32,774 nt of DNA from Deltaproteobacteria bacterium. GTDB taxonomy: Bacteria > Desulfobacterota > Desulfarculia > Adiutricales > Adiutricaceae. The notes below the pieces were generated by a model. The model was not told the DNA's origin. It saw nothing but the letters and a program-made list of their open reading frames with translations, and searched no databases. Below, piece by piece: positions 1 to 8,931 of the stretch; within the stretch, counting starts at the first letter, position 1, and each line of letters begins with the position of its first letter. Location: the NCBI GenBank assembly GCA_031264045.1, contig JAISEQ010000257.1:1-32774 (forward strand). The letters are read 5' to 3'. A program made the translations under genes and the position numbers.

Positions 1-66
1 GATGCTCGCGGCGGGAGGAAGGCAGGTGTCTGGACTTGGAGGCCGCGCGGCTTGAAGGCGGTTGCC

Positions 67-1212
67 TCAGGACTGCCCGGCAACGGCCGCAGATTTCCTG
101 CAGGAGACCATGAGGCCCACTGCCGTCTTCTCCAGCCTCTTTAGCACCACCGCGAAGCACGTGGACACCGCGAAGGTGAGGACTCCGAAGGACAGGAAAC
201 CCCACAGCCGGGAGATGTCGTATCCGGTCACGGCCAGGAGCTTGTGGTAGACTGCTTCGTGGATGATGTAGGTGTAGAAGGTCTTGTCGGCCACGAAAAG
301 TATGACCCTGGAAGCCAGGCCCCTGCCGGGGTCGAGCGACATGAAGAAGAGGAACATGCCCAGCTGGGCCAGGAGGTATGGCGCGAACTCCCGGTTGAAG
401 TAGAGCTGGTTGGACTGGCCGTCGGGGGCGATGTTCCATGCCATGGTGGCGAAGAAGAGGGCGGTGCCGCCGGCCAGGTAAACCAGTAGGCTCCCCCAGA
501 GTATCTTCCTCCTCCACTTCTCCCTGAAGCCCGGGGCGTCCCATACTGCCCGTATCTCGTGGCCCAGGATCATGAGCCACAGCCAGTAGAATGGCTTCTG
601 GGAGATCCACCAGTCCAGGTGCTGGAAGGTGAAGCTGTCCATGAAGAGGCAGCGGAGGGTCACACGGACCACAAAGAAAATCGCACCGGCCAAGAGGACG
701 TAGCGCTTGAGCTTTCTGGAGGACGGGGTGTCGGCGCAAACTATCTTCAGAAACGGTATGAAGAGATAGCAGAGGAAGAGGGCGAAGCTGAACCACACCG
801 ACAGGAAAGGGTTGTAGCCGTCCACGTAGTCGTATGGCCAGGTGGTGACGAGGATCCTCCCCACAAGGAGGAAGTTCGTGACGTTGAGGCCCTTCATGCA
901 GTCCGTGATGCTCCCCTGCCCCGACAGCCAGGGGGTCAGCTGGGCTATCACCAGCATCACCGCCACGAGGGGTATCATCACCCTCGCCGTGATGCGCTTC
1001 ATGTACATCGAAAAGGGCTTGTCGTGGGCGAAGAAGAAGCCCGCTATGAGAAAGAAGACCGGGGTCGCCGCGCACTTGGCAAGCGACCATGCCCAGGAGA
1101 CGTCCGGCTGGGAGGGCATGAAGTAGCTCAGGTGTATGAGCACCACGCAGAAGCAGCAGAAGATCCTGCCCAGCTCGATACCCGCCTCGCGGGGGGCTTT
1201 GGCCGCGCTCAT
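67..1212 (-). CDS. Acyltransferase family 3 (OafA/YrhL-like) integral membrane protein
   Basis: 381-aa ORF with many hydrophobic segments; N-terminal 'IELGRIFCCFCVVLIHLSY' and 'TPVFFLIAGFFFA', C-terminal 'KTFYTYIIHEAVYHKLL' typical of acyltransferase-3 proteins. Confidence 0.8.
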   Translation of the reverse strand: MSAAKAPREAGIELGRIFCCFCVVLIHLSYFMPSQPDVSWAWSLAKCAATPVFFLIAGFFFAHDKPFSMYMKRITARVMIPLVAVMLVIAQLTPWLSGQGSITDCMKGLNVTNFLLVGRILVTTWPYDYVDGYNPFLSVWFSFALFLCYLFIPFLKIVCADTPSSRKLKRYVLLAGAIFFVVRVTLRCLFMDSFTFQHLDWWISQKPFYWLWLMILGHEIRAVWDAPGFREKWRRKILWGSLLVYLAGGTALFFATMAWNIAPDGQSNQLYFNREFAPYLLAQLGMFLFFMSLDPGRGLASRVILFVADKTFYTYIIHEAVYHKLLAVTGYDISRLWGFLSFGVLTFAVSTCFAVVLKRLEKTAVGLMVSCRKSAAVAGQS

Positions 1213-1365
1213 ACGGTAGCCGGGCAGCGGCGCCGGGAAGCCGCAGTGATGGTGTTCTCAGTCAAAAAAGTTGCCGTGAGCCTTTGGGATGCCGGCGGGG
1301 CTTAGGTCCGGAAGGACTGCGATGCCGGGGAGGTGAGCGGGCCTTCGGAGGCTGAGGGGGTCAGG

Positions 1366-1511
1366 GGGCGCCTGGCGCGCCCGGAAGAGCGGAAGGTGTC
1401 CGGCGGGCGCCTGGCGGGCCCGGCGAAGCGGAATGTCCCCGGCGGGCGTCTGGCGCGGCCGGCGGAGCGGAAGATATACGGCGGGTGCCTTGCGGGCACG
1501 GAAGGTTGCGG
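1366..1511. repeat. 39-bp tandem repeat, about 3.7 units, each with a GC-rich inverted repeat
   Basis: Units at 1366-1404 (gggcgcctggcgcgcccggaagagcggaaggtgtccggc), 1405-1443, 1444-1482 and a partial from 1483. Unit 1 contains GGGCGC-CTGGC-GCGCCC. Confidence 0.85.
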
Positions 1512-1799
1512 AAGCTGTTCCGGGATGGCATTCCGGAGACGGCCGCCGCAGCCCAAGCCTCGGAAGGGCAGGAGGCAACAGGGATTATATCCCAAATCGG
1601 CGACTTAACAAACCCCACCAGGGGGTCCCGCGAAAGCCGGAACACGTTCGGGACCGGCCGGCGGGAGACACTTCTCCGGTCGCGCCGTGCTGCGCCGCCG
1701 CTTCGGCGTCCGAGCGTACCTTCCTCTCGCCCTGAGGCGGCTCCCGACGTTTCGGCGGCGGCCTCACCTGCCCTCCGGGACATGTCGGTTTCAAGTCCA

Positions 1800-1881
1800 T
1801 GAAAGCCTTCATCCGCCGGGTTGCTGTACGGGATGCAGCAGATATCCCGCAGGCAGCGGGCAAGATCCTGATTAATCACTG
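1800..1881 (+). pseudogene. Possible N-terminal relic of a GNAT-type acetyltransferase
   Basis: Short reading frame MKAFIRRVAVRDAADIPQAAGKILINH* resembles a GNAT N-terminus ('xIRRATxEDAxxI'), then stops. Confidence 0.25.
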
Positions 1882-2724
1882 AGGGCCCCGCAGGTTCCCG
1901 TGACTGTTGGGGGCCCAAGCAGGTTCAGAACGGTCCGCGGAGCGGTTCAGTCCGAACCTCCTGAGCCGGTCGTGCCGATTCGAAAGCTGCCTTGCGGTGC
2001 CGGGGCAGGACATGATGAGGCGTATTCGTTCCGAATATCGAACATCGGACTTCAGCGCGGGAGCTCTCCGGTAACGTACCCGGTATGAACCGTCATCAGC
2101 CTTTCTTCAGACCGACTGATCTGAAAGACCAATCTCCCGTGCCTGTAAAGCGGCGGGAAAATTCCGAGGAAATCCTACAAAATATGCTAGTTTTCTGGGC
2201 GGGCGGTCTAGCCCATTATGAATGAGCGATGGTCTGGATTGGATAAAAAATACAATTTATCAAAGAGTTAACATCAATCTCAGATGAAACTTAATGCGTT
2301 GCCCCGCATGATGCGGTTACAAGACTCGCCACGCCCCGGCCTTGCTGGCATTTGCAGATGCGGGTATGGGTTAAAGTCAGCGGTACTTCATCCGCCGATT
2401 AAATCGATGGGTAAATTTTGTATTGTCAACATATCGTATCCGTCACAGAAGCTGAGCATATCAGATCCGAGAAGATACGTCCAAGATGACCAACAAAAAG
2501 GAATTCGAAAATGCCACAGTATTTCAAGGAGTTATATCAAATTTTATTGGCAATACATCGTATTGTCGCATTCCAATATCGGAGAGAAGCAACCAAGCCA
2601 AGCGCCCAAAGCGGCTCATGGCCTTATAGCCGAAGAAACTTGCTAATTGCGCTGAGTTCAACTCAATCACACCATATACAGCGCCGTTTTTCTAAACATA
2701 TGCCTCTGACAGCACCAAGCATCC

Positions 2725-2935
2725 TGATTCATATCGAAACCGTAAAAAGTCGGTGGAGCTGCCTTGGACAGTTTGCGTCCCCCAGTCTGAGGTTTCTTGG
2801 AGCCAGAGGATGAATGAAATCGTACCGGATATAGAGGACGGTGCCTGCCCAGCCACCATTTTCTGGCACCACCGATTCATCCATGTCTTCATCAGAAATG
2901 CCTATCCTAGTTTTTACGGTTTAGTCATTCATCCC
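2725..2935 (-). repeat. Dispersed repeat family, copy R1 (minus orientation)
   Basis: Reverse complement contains atgaatgact...ggcatttctgatgaagacatggatgaa...ctccaagaaacctcagactgggggacgcaaac...ccgactttttacggtttcgatatgaatc, matching R2, R4 and R5. Confidence 0.7.
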
Positions 2936-3369
2936 TATCTGAATGATGGGGCGGGCGATTTATTTCGCAACTCAATTCTGTACCATGACGATGTCAGAAG
3001 CAAAGTCGGCACATGCATTGAAGACTTGTTCTCGCAGAGAAGCATGAACGTAAAACATTTGACTTTATGACTGCTGAATAAGGCACCCGCCAAAGACACC
3101 TTATATCGCTCTAACAAGGGCGGGAAGGATTCACAGATTCGACATGACTATCCGTCCAGAAGGGCTCACTGGCCTGCGGAGACGTGCAGACTGGTTCATC
3201 GAGGGATCGGAGAAGCGGAGTCCAGGAGAAGGGCGGTTGGGTCGGTTTGCATTTCGTCCGCTGTCTGGCTAAAATTGCTTCAAATGGGACCGGATGGCCC
3301 CAGGAACCGGGGATAATCCGGCCCCGGAAGACCGACAGACATCCACGGACGGCACGGATGGAGTTCCGG

Positions 3370-3856
3370 ATGGGCCTCCCGGTCGAGGACATCAGAATGA
3401 TTGTTGGACCGATTGCCCAAAAACACGGTGTTGAGCAGCGTGTGGCTTTTCGGCTCCTACGCCCACGGCGAAGAGAAGCCCGACAGCGACATAGATCTCC
3501 TCATTGACAAGGGGAAAATCACCAGCTATTTGCAACTGAGCGAACTCTACGCCTACTTGCAGGAGTCCTTGCACACTAAGCTGGATCTTGTCACGACCGG
3601 AGCATTATGGGATGATTTTCTGGAGCAAGTAACTAGAGAGCAAATACTGATATATGACGCCACCGAAATCAGTCGCCGGGAGATTTCGATTGGGAAACGG
3701 ATGAGTCTTCGGACACCGAAAATGGAGACTGGTCAGTCGCCAGGCCCAATATACGGCACGCTTTCGCCTGTTCTCGGCCTCCCAGAACCCTCAAGCTGGG
3801 AGACGCAAACGATCCAGTTTTGCCTAACCGACTTATTAAGGTTCAGTCATATATGA
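3370..3856 (+). pseudogene. mntA: MntA-type nucleotidyltransferase antitoxin, probable 1-nt frameshift and altered C-terminus
   Basis: Frame 1 from ATG 3370 gives MGLPVEDIRMIVGPIAQKHGVEQ; frame 2 continues VWLFGSYAHGEEKPDSDIDLLIDKGKI...LEQVTREQILIYDA. GSx10DxD motif intact. ORF 3401-3856 could also start at TTG 3401. Confidence 0.7.
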
Positions 3857-3858
3857 TT
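3660..3858 (+). repeat. Dispersed repeat family, copy R2
   Basis: aatcagtcgccgggagatttcgattggg...cccaatatacggcacgctttcgcctg...cctcccagaaccctcaagctgggagacgcaaac...ccgacttattaaggttcagtcatatatga; aligns with R4 and R5. Confidence 0.75.
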
Positions 3859-4260
3859 CACTCCCGTGATATCAACATCATCAGCCATATTGACAATTAC
3901 TGCGATCAGATTCTGACAGCCATGTCAAGATACGGGAATTCGTTCGCGATTCTGAAAGCTGACGATGTCTACAGATACGGCATGGGCATGAAACTCCAAC
4001 AGATAACCGAGTTATCGCAACATCTGACGGCTGACTTCACGAGAGAGCACGGAAACATGCCGTGGCACTCCATCAAATGTTTAAGGATTGTTTTTGTCCA
4101 CCGTTACGGGAAACTGGATATCGGAGCAATGTGGAGTATCATGTCCGTTGACATACCGGAACTGAAACAATTCTGCACAAAAATTATTGCTTTGACGAAA
4201 AGATCGGATGACCCTGAGTCATACAACGGCCCGGGCGACTGCGGTCCCAGGATGAGGTGA
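3853..4260 (+). CDS. hepT: HepT-like HEPN ribonuclease toxin (DUF86 type)
   Basis: MIHSRDINIISHIDNYCDQILTAMSRYGNSF...IKCLRIVFVHRYGKLDIGAMW; Rx4HxY motif present (R-IVFV-H-R-Y). Confidence 0.75.
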   Translation: MIHSRDINIISHIDNYCDQILTAMSRYGNSFAILKADDVYRYGMGMKLQQITELSQHLTADFTREHGNMPWHSIKCLRIVFVHRYGKLDIGAMWSIMSVDIPELKQFCTKIIALTKRSDDPESYNGPGDCGPRMR

Positions 4261-4677
4261 CAGGCTCCGTGAATTTTCGAATATCCATAAAACATCAAAG
4301 CTAAGGTTTCGATAGCCGGTAACCTACGTTTGGACTTAACCCGCGTTCATGAAATGGCCGCCTGACCCTGTCATGGCTGTTGAGCAAAGCGGTACTCTAT
4401 ACGGCATCAATCCAGGGCTCCCCATCGCGGCAGGACACCGTTCCGGCTCGGATGTCCGCGCGGAAAGACAAGCCTCACGCTTCATGGGAGTACGGATCCC
4501 CGCATTGCGCCTCAGTCGGAGGACCCCAGGTGCTTCCCGTGCCGACTTGGCCGGGGGCGCGGAGTCCGGGGGAGCACCGGGCACTTAATCGCGCCCGTCT
4601 ACGGCTACCGGCGATCCCGGCGGCGTTTCCGGCGCGCGCTCCATCCGAGGCTCCGCCGTTAACGGGGATTCCGCACG

Positions 4678-5835
4678 CTACTCGGCGGTGTAGGCCACCC
4701 TGAAGCCCTGGTTGGGGAGTTTCTCGTGGGGGGTGAGGTTGCCGCGGTCGGCGGAGCGGCAGGGGAAGTAGTCCATGTCGAAGGCGCATCCCCTGACCGA
4801 ACGGAGCTGCCTCCCGTCCTGGGGTCCGACCGGGTCCACCATGGGGCTCACCTCGTAGTAGAATTCGTCGTAAGCGTCGGACGTCCACTCGAAGACGTTC
4901 CCAAGGATGTCGAAGAGGCCGTAGGGGTTGGGGAGGAGCTGGCCCACGGGCCGGGCACTGCCCCCGGAGTTCCCATTGTACCAGGCGAACTTCGCGAGCT
5001 CCTCGGGGCCGTCCCCGAAGAAGTAGTCGGAAACGCTCCCTCCCCTGGCCGCCCGCTCCCATTCCGCCTCGGTGGGCAGCCGGTACCTCATGGTGCCCTC
5101 CATGCGGTTCATCGCGGCCACGAAGGCCATGGCCCGATCGTAGCTGACGGACTGGGCAGGAGCTCCGGGCGGCCGGTTCCCGCCGGTGCTTTCTCCCATG
5201 ACCAGGTCCCACTGCTCCTCGGTCACCTCGAACACCCCAAGGTAGAAGGGCCTCGTGAGCCTCACCTGGTGTACAGGCATCTCGTCCCGGAACGAGAAGG
5301 GGCGGCCCTCGGGCGATCCCATCGAAAATGTTCCGTCCGGCACCAGCGCGAACCTCATGCCGAGGGAACGGGCGGGTTTCGCGGGGACAGCTTCACTGCC
5401 GGGAGAGGGGGCGGTCCGGTTTCCGGGTACCTCTGCCGGGGGCCTGGATCGGGATGAAGACGCCGGGGACGGGGCGGACCGGGGGACGACGAGAGCTTCA
5501 TCTGCCGACAGAACGCGGGCGGTTCCGGCAGACGGGCGCGGGGAGGCCCCGGCAGACGGCCGAACGCTTGCCGCCTTCTCGCTGGAGGTCCGAGACCGTC
5601 CAGGAGCGGTCAGGAACGGCGCGCGGACAGGGGTCCGGAAAGATCCGCCTGCGGGAGGGTGTCCGGGGATATCGGCTTCGGGCACCGGCCGGTTCCCCCC
5701 GTAAGCAGGGGTATCCGGCGCCCGGGTATTTCCGTGCCCGGGAACGGTATCGGGGGACGCGGCGTGGGAAGCGAGGCTGAGCCCTGCCGCGAGGGCGGCC
5801 GCGGCCGCCATGACTGCGATCAGACGCCCCTTCAA
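4678..5835 (-). CDS. Secreted SUMF1/formylglycine-generating-enzyme-like domain protein
   Basis: N-terminal signal sequence, low-complexity linker, then LGMRFALVPDGTFSMGSPEGRPFSFRDEMPVHQVRLTRPFYLGVFEVTEEQWDLVMG...RLPTEAEWERAARGG...NPYGLFDILGNVFEWTSD...NQGFRVAYTAE. Confidence 0.9.
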   Translation of the reverse strand: MKGRLIAVMAAAAALAAGLSLASHAASPDTVPGHGNTRAPDTPAYGGNRPVPEADIPGHPPAGGSFRTPVRAPFLTAPGRSRTSSEKAASVRPSAGASPRPSAGTARVLSADEALVVPRSAPSPASSSRSRPPAEVPGNRTAPSPGSEAVPAKPARSLGMRFALVPDGTFSMGSPEGRPFSFRDEMPVHQVRLTRPFYLGVFEVTEEQWDLVMGESTGGNRPPGAPAQSVSYDRAMAFVAAMNRMEGTMRYRLPTEAEWERAARGGSVSDYFFGDGPEELAKFAWYNGNSGGSARPVGQLLPNPYGLFDILGNVFEWTSDAYDEFYYEVSPMVDPVGPQDGRQLRSVRGCAFDMDYFPCRSADRGNLTPHEKLPNQGFRVAYTAE

Positions 5836-6178
5836 TGGGGTACCTCCGGAAAAGACGAAATCGGGCGGAAATGCGGGGTTTCGTCAGTTTCGGGATTCTA
5901 CACCATTTCTCGGCCCCGGCCAACCGGAGAGCGTTGCGGCACGGGGGCAGTTCGCCCGCCGACGGCGGGAGAGGCGAATGACTGAGCCTGAACGGACTGC
6001 CCGGACCCGGCGCCGACCCGCGCGTGAGCCGGGCCATGTATTTTCGAAGCGGATTCGGCCATCAGATCGGGAAACGCGGCTCATCCCTCCGGGACGGGAA
6101 GGGCTGAAGTCTGGCACCGTGACGGAGATCCGACGGCGACAGGGACGTTTCACCAGGAAGAGAAACGATGCCAGACGT

Positions 6179-6201
6179 TATCCCTGACCCTTTTAGGGAT
6201 A
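6179..6201. terminator. Hairpin at a GC-to-AT composition boundary; possible terminator
   Basis: TATCCCT-GACCCTTTT-AGGGATA, perfect 7-bp stem, followed by gcctttta. Confidence 0.35.
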
Positions 6202-7060
6202 GCCTTTTAAATTTACTATTATTACTGGACCTAGATAATTTTCTCAACTATCACTTGTTTCCAAGAATAAACACTTTGATTGATATCACTTTGGAATCAA
6301 AATATTCTTCAATTTTCGGTTTTATACAATAAAAAATGCATTATTTTACGGAACATCTCGAATCAGCATTGAATTGCCTTAAATCAAATGGCTGTTTTGA
6401 TTCTGGTGCCACTGCCGATGATATAATGCTCCAATTTTTGGATACTGAAGCGGTTACATTTGGAATGTAAAGACAAAAATATTTTGAATTAATATCCAGC
6501 AACACTTATTATCGAAAACTTATTTATAGATTTGTTGGTATATGTCAAGCAAGTCTATGCAATTTTAAATGATTAATCTCAATAACGTTAGAAATTTTAA
6601 CGAATTTTCAGATAGCTGTAATGTCTCTACAGTTTTACTAGTCTCTGACATTGCTGATCTTGCTAGCACTTTCATTATTTTACCGCCAGACTATATACAG
6701 TTGGAAAAATAATTTTATCATTAGACAATAAACACAAATACATTTTAACAACTTCCAATAATGAAGCTACAGGTGCGCTTAAACGCGAATATATTTTAAA
6801 CCAAACAACTTGTTTTTCAGGGATTGTTGTGATGAGCGTACATGTGTTAATCTTCATTCAGATAATTCATGACAAGTTTCAGCAAATGAATAATACATCA
6901 CGATATAAAATAATTATGCTATATTTAATTATTTTGTTTAATTAATTTTTAAATAATTATAAATATATTTATTCCGATCATATAAATTATATATTTTAGC
7001 ATATATTGTGGATATACAATTTATTTTTATTTTTCAATACTTAATTAAAACCGGTCAAAA
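6200..7060. other. AT-rich island with no intact ORF; possible gene relics
   Basis: Sharp drop in GC. Short open stretches such as MHYFTEHLESALNCLKSNGCFDSGATADDIMLQFLDTEAVTFGM* (from 6337) and YTVGKIILSLDNKHKYILTTSNNEATGALKREYILNQTTCFSGIVV (around 6690-6830) are interrupted. Confidence 0.45.
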
Positions 7061-7601
7061 GATGATAAACGCTACCAGCCGACAGGTCTCAGCCAAAATG
7101 TCCGGAGCGATATCCAGGTATCCCTTCACCGTGAAAGGTCTTCCCCTGGACGAACTTCCTGAATCCTCCGCCTTTTACTTCCCTACGGGCTCTCGCAGGA
7201 GCGCCTGCGCCGGGACTGTCAGCGAAAGGATACCTGAAGCTTCCGGACGTATGATGCATGTTTTAATCTTGATTCCACTGCGAAAACCCATCACTCCTCG
7301 TAATGTGAAGATGAAGGCTTTGGGTCATCGGCATCGAAAGCACGTGTATTTATGCTAAATCCTCGCCAGTGCACGCTGCCCTTGCCAAAGCGCTCTGGCC
7401 TCTGAAAGGTCAAGTGAAGTTTTTTTGCAGTGAAATCAAGCTTCCCTGAAAATTCCGTTTCGGCGGTCCAGGAGAACCGGAGACGGCTCCGTCAATTTTC
7501 TTCCGCGTCCCCGCATGAACTTTGAAGCTCGATCTTCGGGCTCTGCGCTGGAGCGCGGCCGCGGAACGCTTCGGGCTCCTGTCGCCGGGAACACGGGGAT
7601 T

Positions 7602-8783
7602 TCAGGAAGGCGCGGGGAGCTCCCCCCCCGCGTTCGTTCTGGCCTGAAGATCCTTGCCGGAGGACGGTCCGGCGAGCCGGACCCCGCCGTCCGGGAGCGG
7701 AACATCGAGAAGCCCGGCGAGGAGCCCCGCCAGCCTGAGTCCTTCGGCGAAGCGCTGCGGGGTATCTTCATCCCCACACCCGCCGCGTCCGCAGCATGCC
7801 GAAGAGGCTTCAGCGGTCGCATGCGCTTCCGCCCGGGCCGGTTCCGGCTCCTTATCCCCACCGGCCGCGGCCGGGCCGGTAGCTCCCCCCCCGCCTTCGA
7901 ACCCGAACAGCCCCTCCGAGAGCTTCGCCGTCTCCGCCGCCAGGAGCCGGCTCGTCTCCTCCGTTGCGTCCGCGGCGACGGCCGCCTCCTCGGCCGTCCT
8001 CGCCGTTCCTTCCCGGAGCTCCAGGCAGGCCGCCGCGTATTCCCCGGCACTGCCGAGCATGCGCGAGGCCTTTCCGGCGGAAGCCCTTCCCGAGAGGGCA
8101 AGGACGGCGCCGCAGGCCAGAAGGGCCGGTCCGGCCGCCGAGACGACGGCCATGAGAAGCCCTCCCGCGATGCCGCTGCCCGCCGAAGCCAGGCTCCCGC
8201 CTCCGAGCCAGGCCCGGATAGCGCTCAGGACGCCGCCGCCGGCGATCGAGGCTATGGCCCTGACGGTTCCGGAGTACGCGAAATGGATCACGGCCTTCCA
8301 GGCCCCCCAGGCGGCAAGGGTCCCGCAGAGGGCCCCCCCGGCCACCCCCAGGAAAGCCCAGCCGGGGGACCCGGGAGATCCGAGCTCCGGGTAGGGGGGG
8401 GGCTTGGGCAGTGCCGGATAACGGAGCTCCCTCCCGGAGGGGGCCTCCGGGGAAGAGGAGGAACCGTCCCGGTACGGGAAGGGCTTCCCGCCCGGAACAC
8501 CGGCATCCGGGCGGGCTTCCGGGGAAAAGCGGACCGCAAGCGTCCGGAAAGCGTCCAGAGCGGGGAGGGCCGCGGAACGCCTCGCGGAATGGAGCCTGTC
8601 AAGCGCTGCCCGGGCCATTTCAGCCGTCTGGAGGAGATCCCGCCGGGCGAGCCAGACCGTCCTCGCGGCATCCTTCCCCGCAGACGACGATCTGCCCAGG
8701 CGCGCGGCGCCGAAAATTGCGAGGCCCAGCCCGGCAGCTCCGGACAGGGCTGAGAGGACTGGAACTGCGGCTGGCAGGGCCAT
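7602..8783 (-). CDS. Hypothetical membrane protein with a glycine/alanine-rich hydrophobic domain
   Basis: ATG at 8783 (MALPAAVPVLSALSGAAGLGLAIFGAARLG). Hydrophobic core 'AIRAWLGGGSLASAGSGIAGGLLMAVVSAAGPALLACGAVLALSGRASAGKASRM' followed by a helical segment. Confidence 0.65.
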   Translation of the reverse strand: MALPAAVPVLSALSGAAGLGLAIFGAARLGRSSSAGKDAARTVWLARRDLLQTAEMARAALDRLHSARRSAALPALDAFRTLAVRFSPEARPDAGVPGGKPFPYRDGSSSSPEAPSGRELRYPALPKPPPYPELGSPGSPGWAFLGVAGGALCGTLAAWGAWKAVIHFAYSGTVRAIASIAGGGVLSAIRAWLGGGSLASAGSGIAGGLLMAVVSAAGPALLACGAVLALSGRASAGKASRMLGSAGEYAAACLELREGTARTAEEAAVAADATEETSRLLAAETAKLSEGLFGFEGGGGATGPAAAGGDKEPEPARAEAHATAEASSACCGRGGCGDEDTPQRFAEGLRLAGLLAGLLDVPLPDGGVRLAGPSSGKDLQARTNAGGELPAPS

Positions 8784-8931
8784 GCCTGACTCCTGGGGGA
8801 AGTCGCTTCCGGACCGGTGGCCGGAAACGGGATGACGGGAAGTTCCGGGGGGGCGCATGAGCAGGGAGGGGCAGTTCGGGCAGGGACGGCGCACGCCCTT
8901 ACGGGATCCGAGTCCCTCCCCGGTCCGGCCC

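Noticed and set aside
1258-1918. Several overlapping ORFs on both strands
   Set aside because: Kept open by the 39-bp (13-codon) tandem repeat and GC-rich composition; translations are simple repeats.
2284-2813. ORFs 2284-2646 and 2511-2813 as genes
   Set aside because: No domain-like sequence; the second runs into the minus-strand repeat copy R1, so likely decayed or non-coding.
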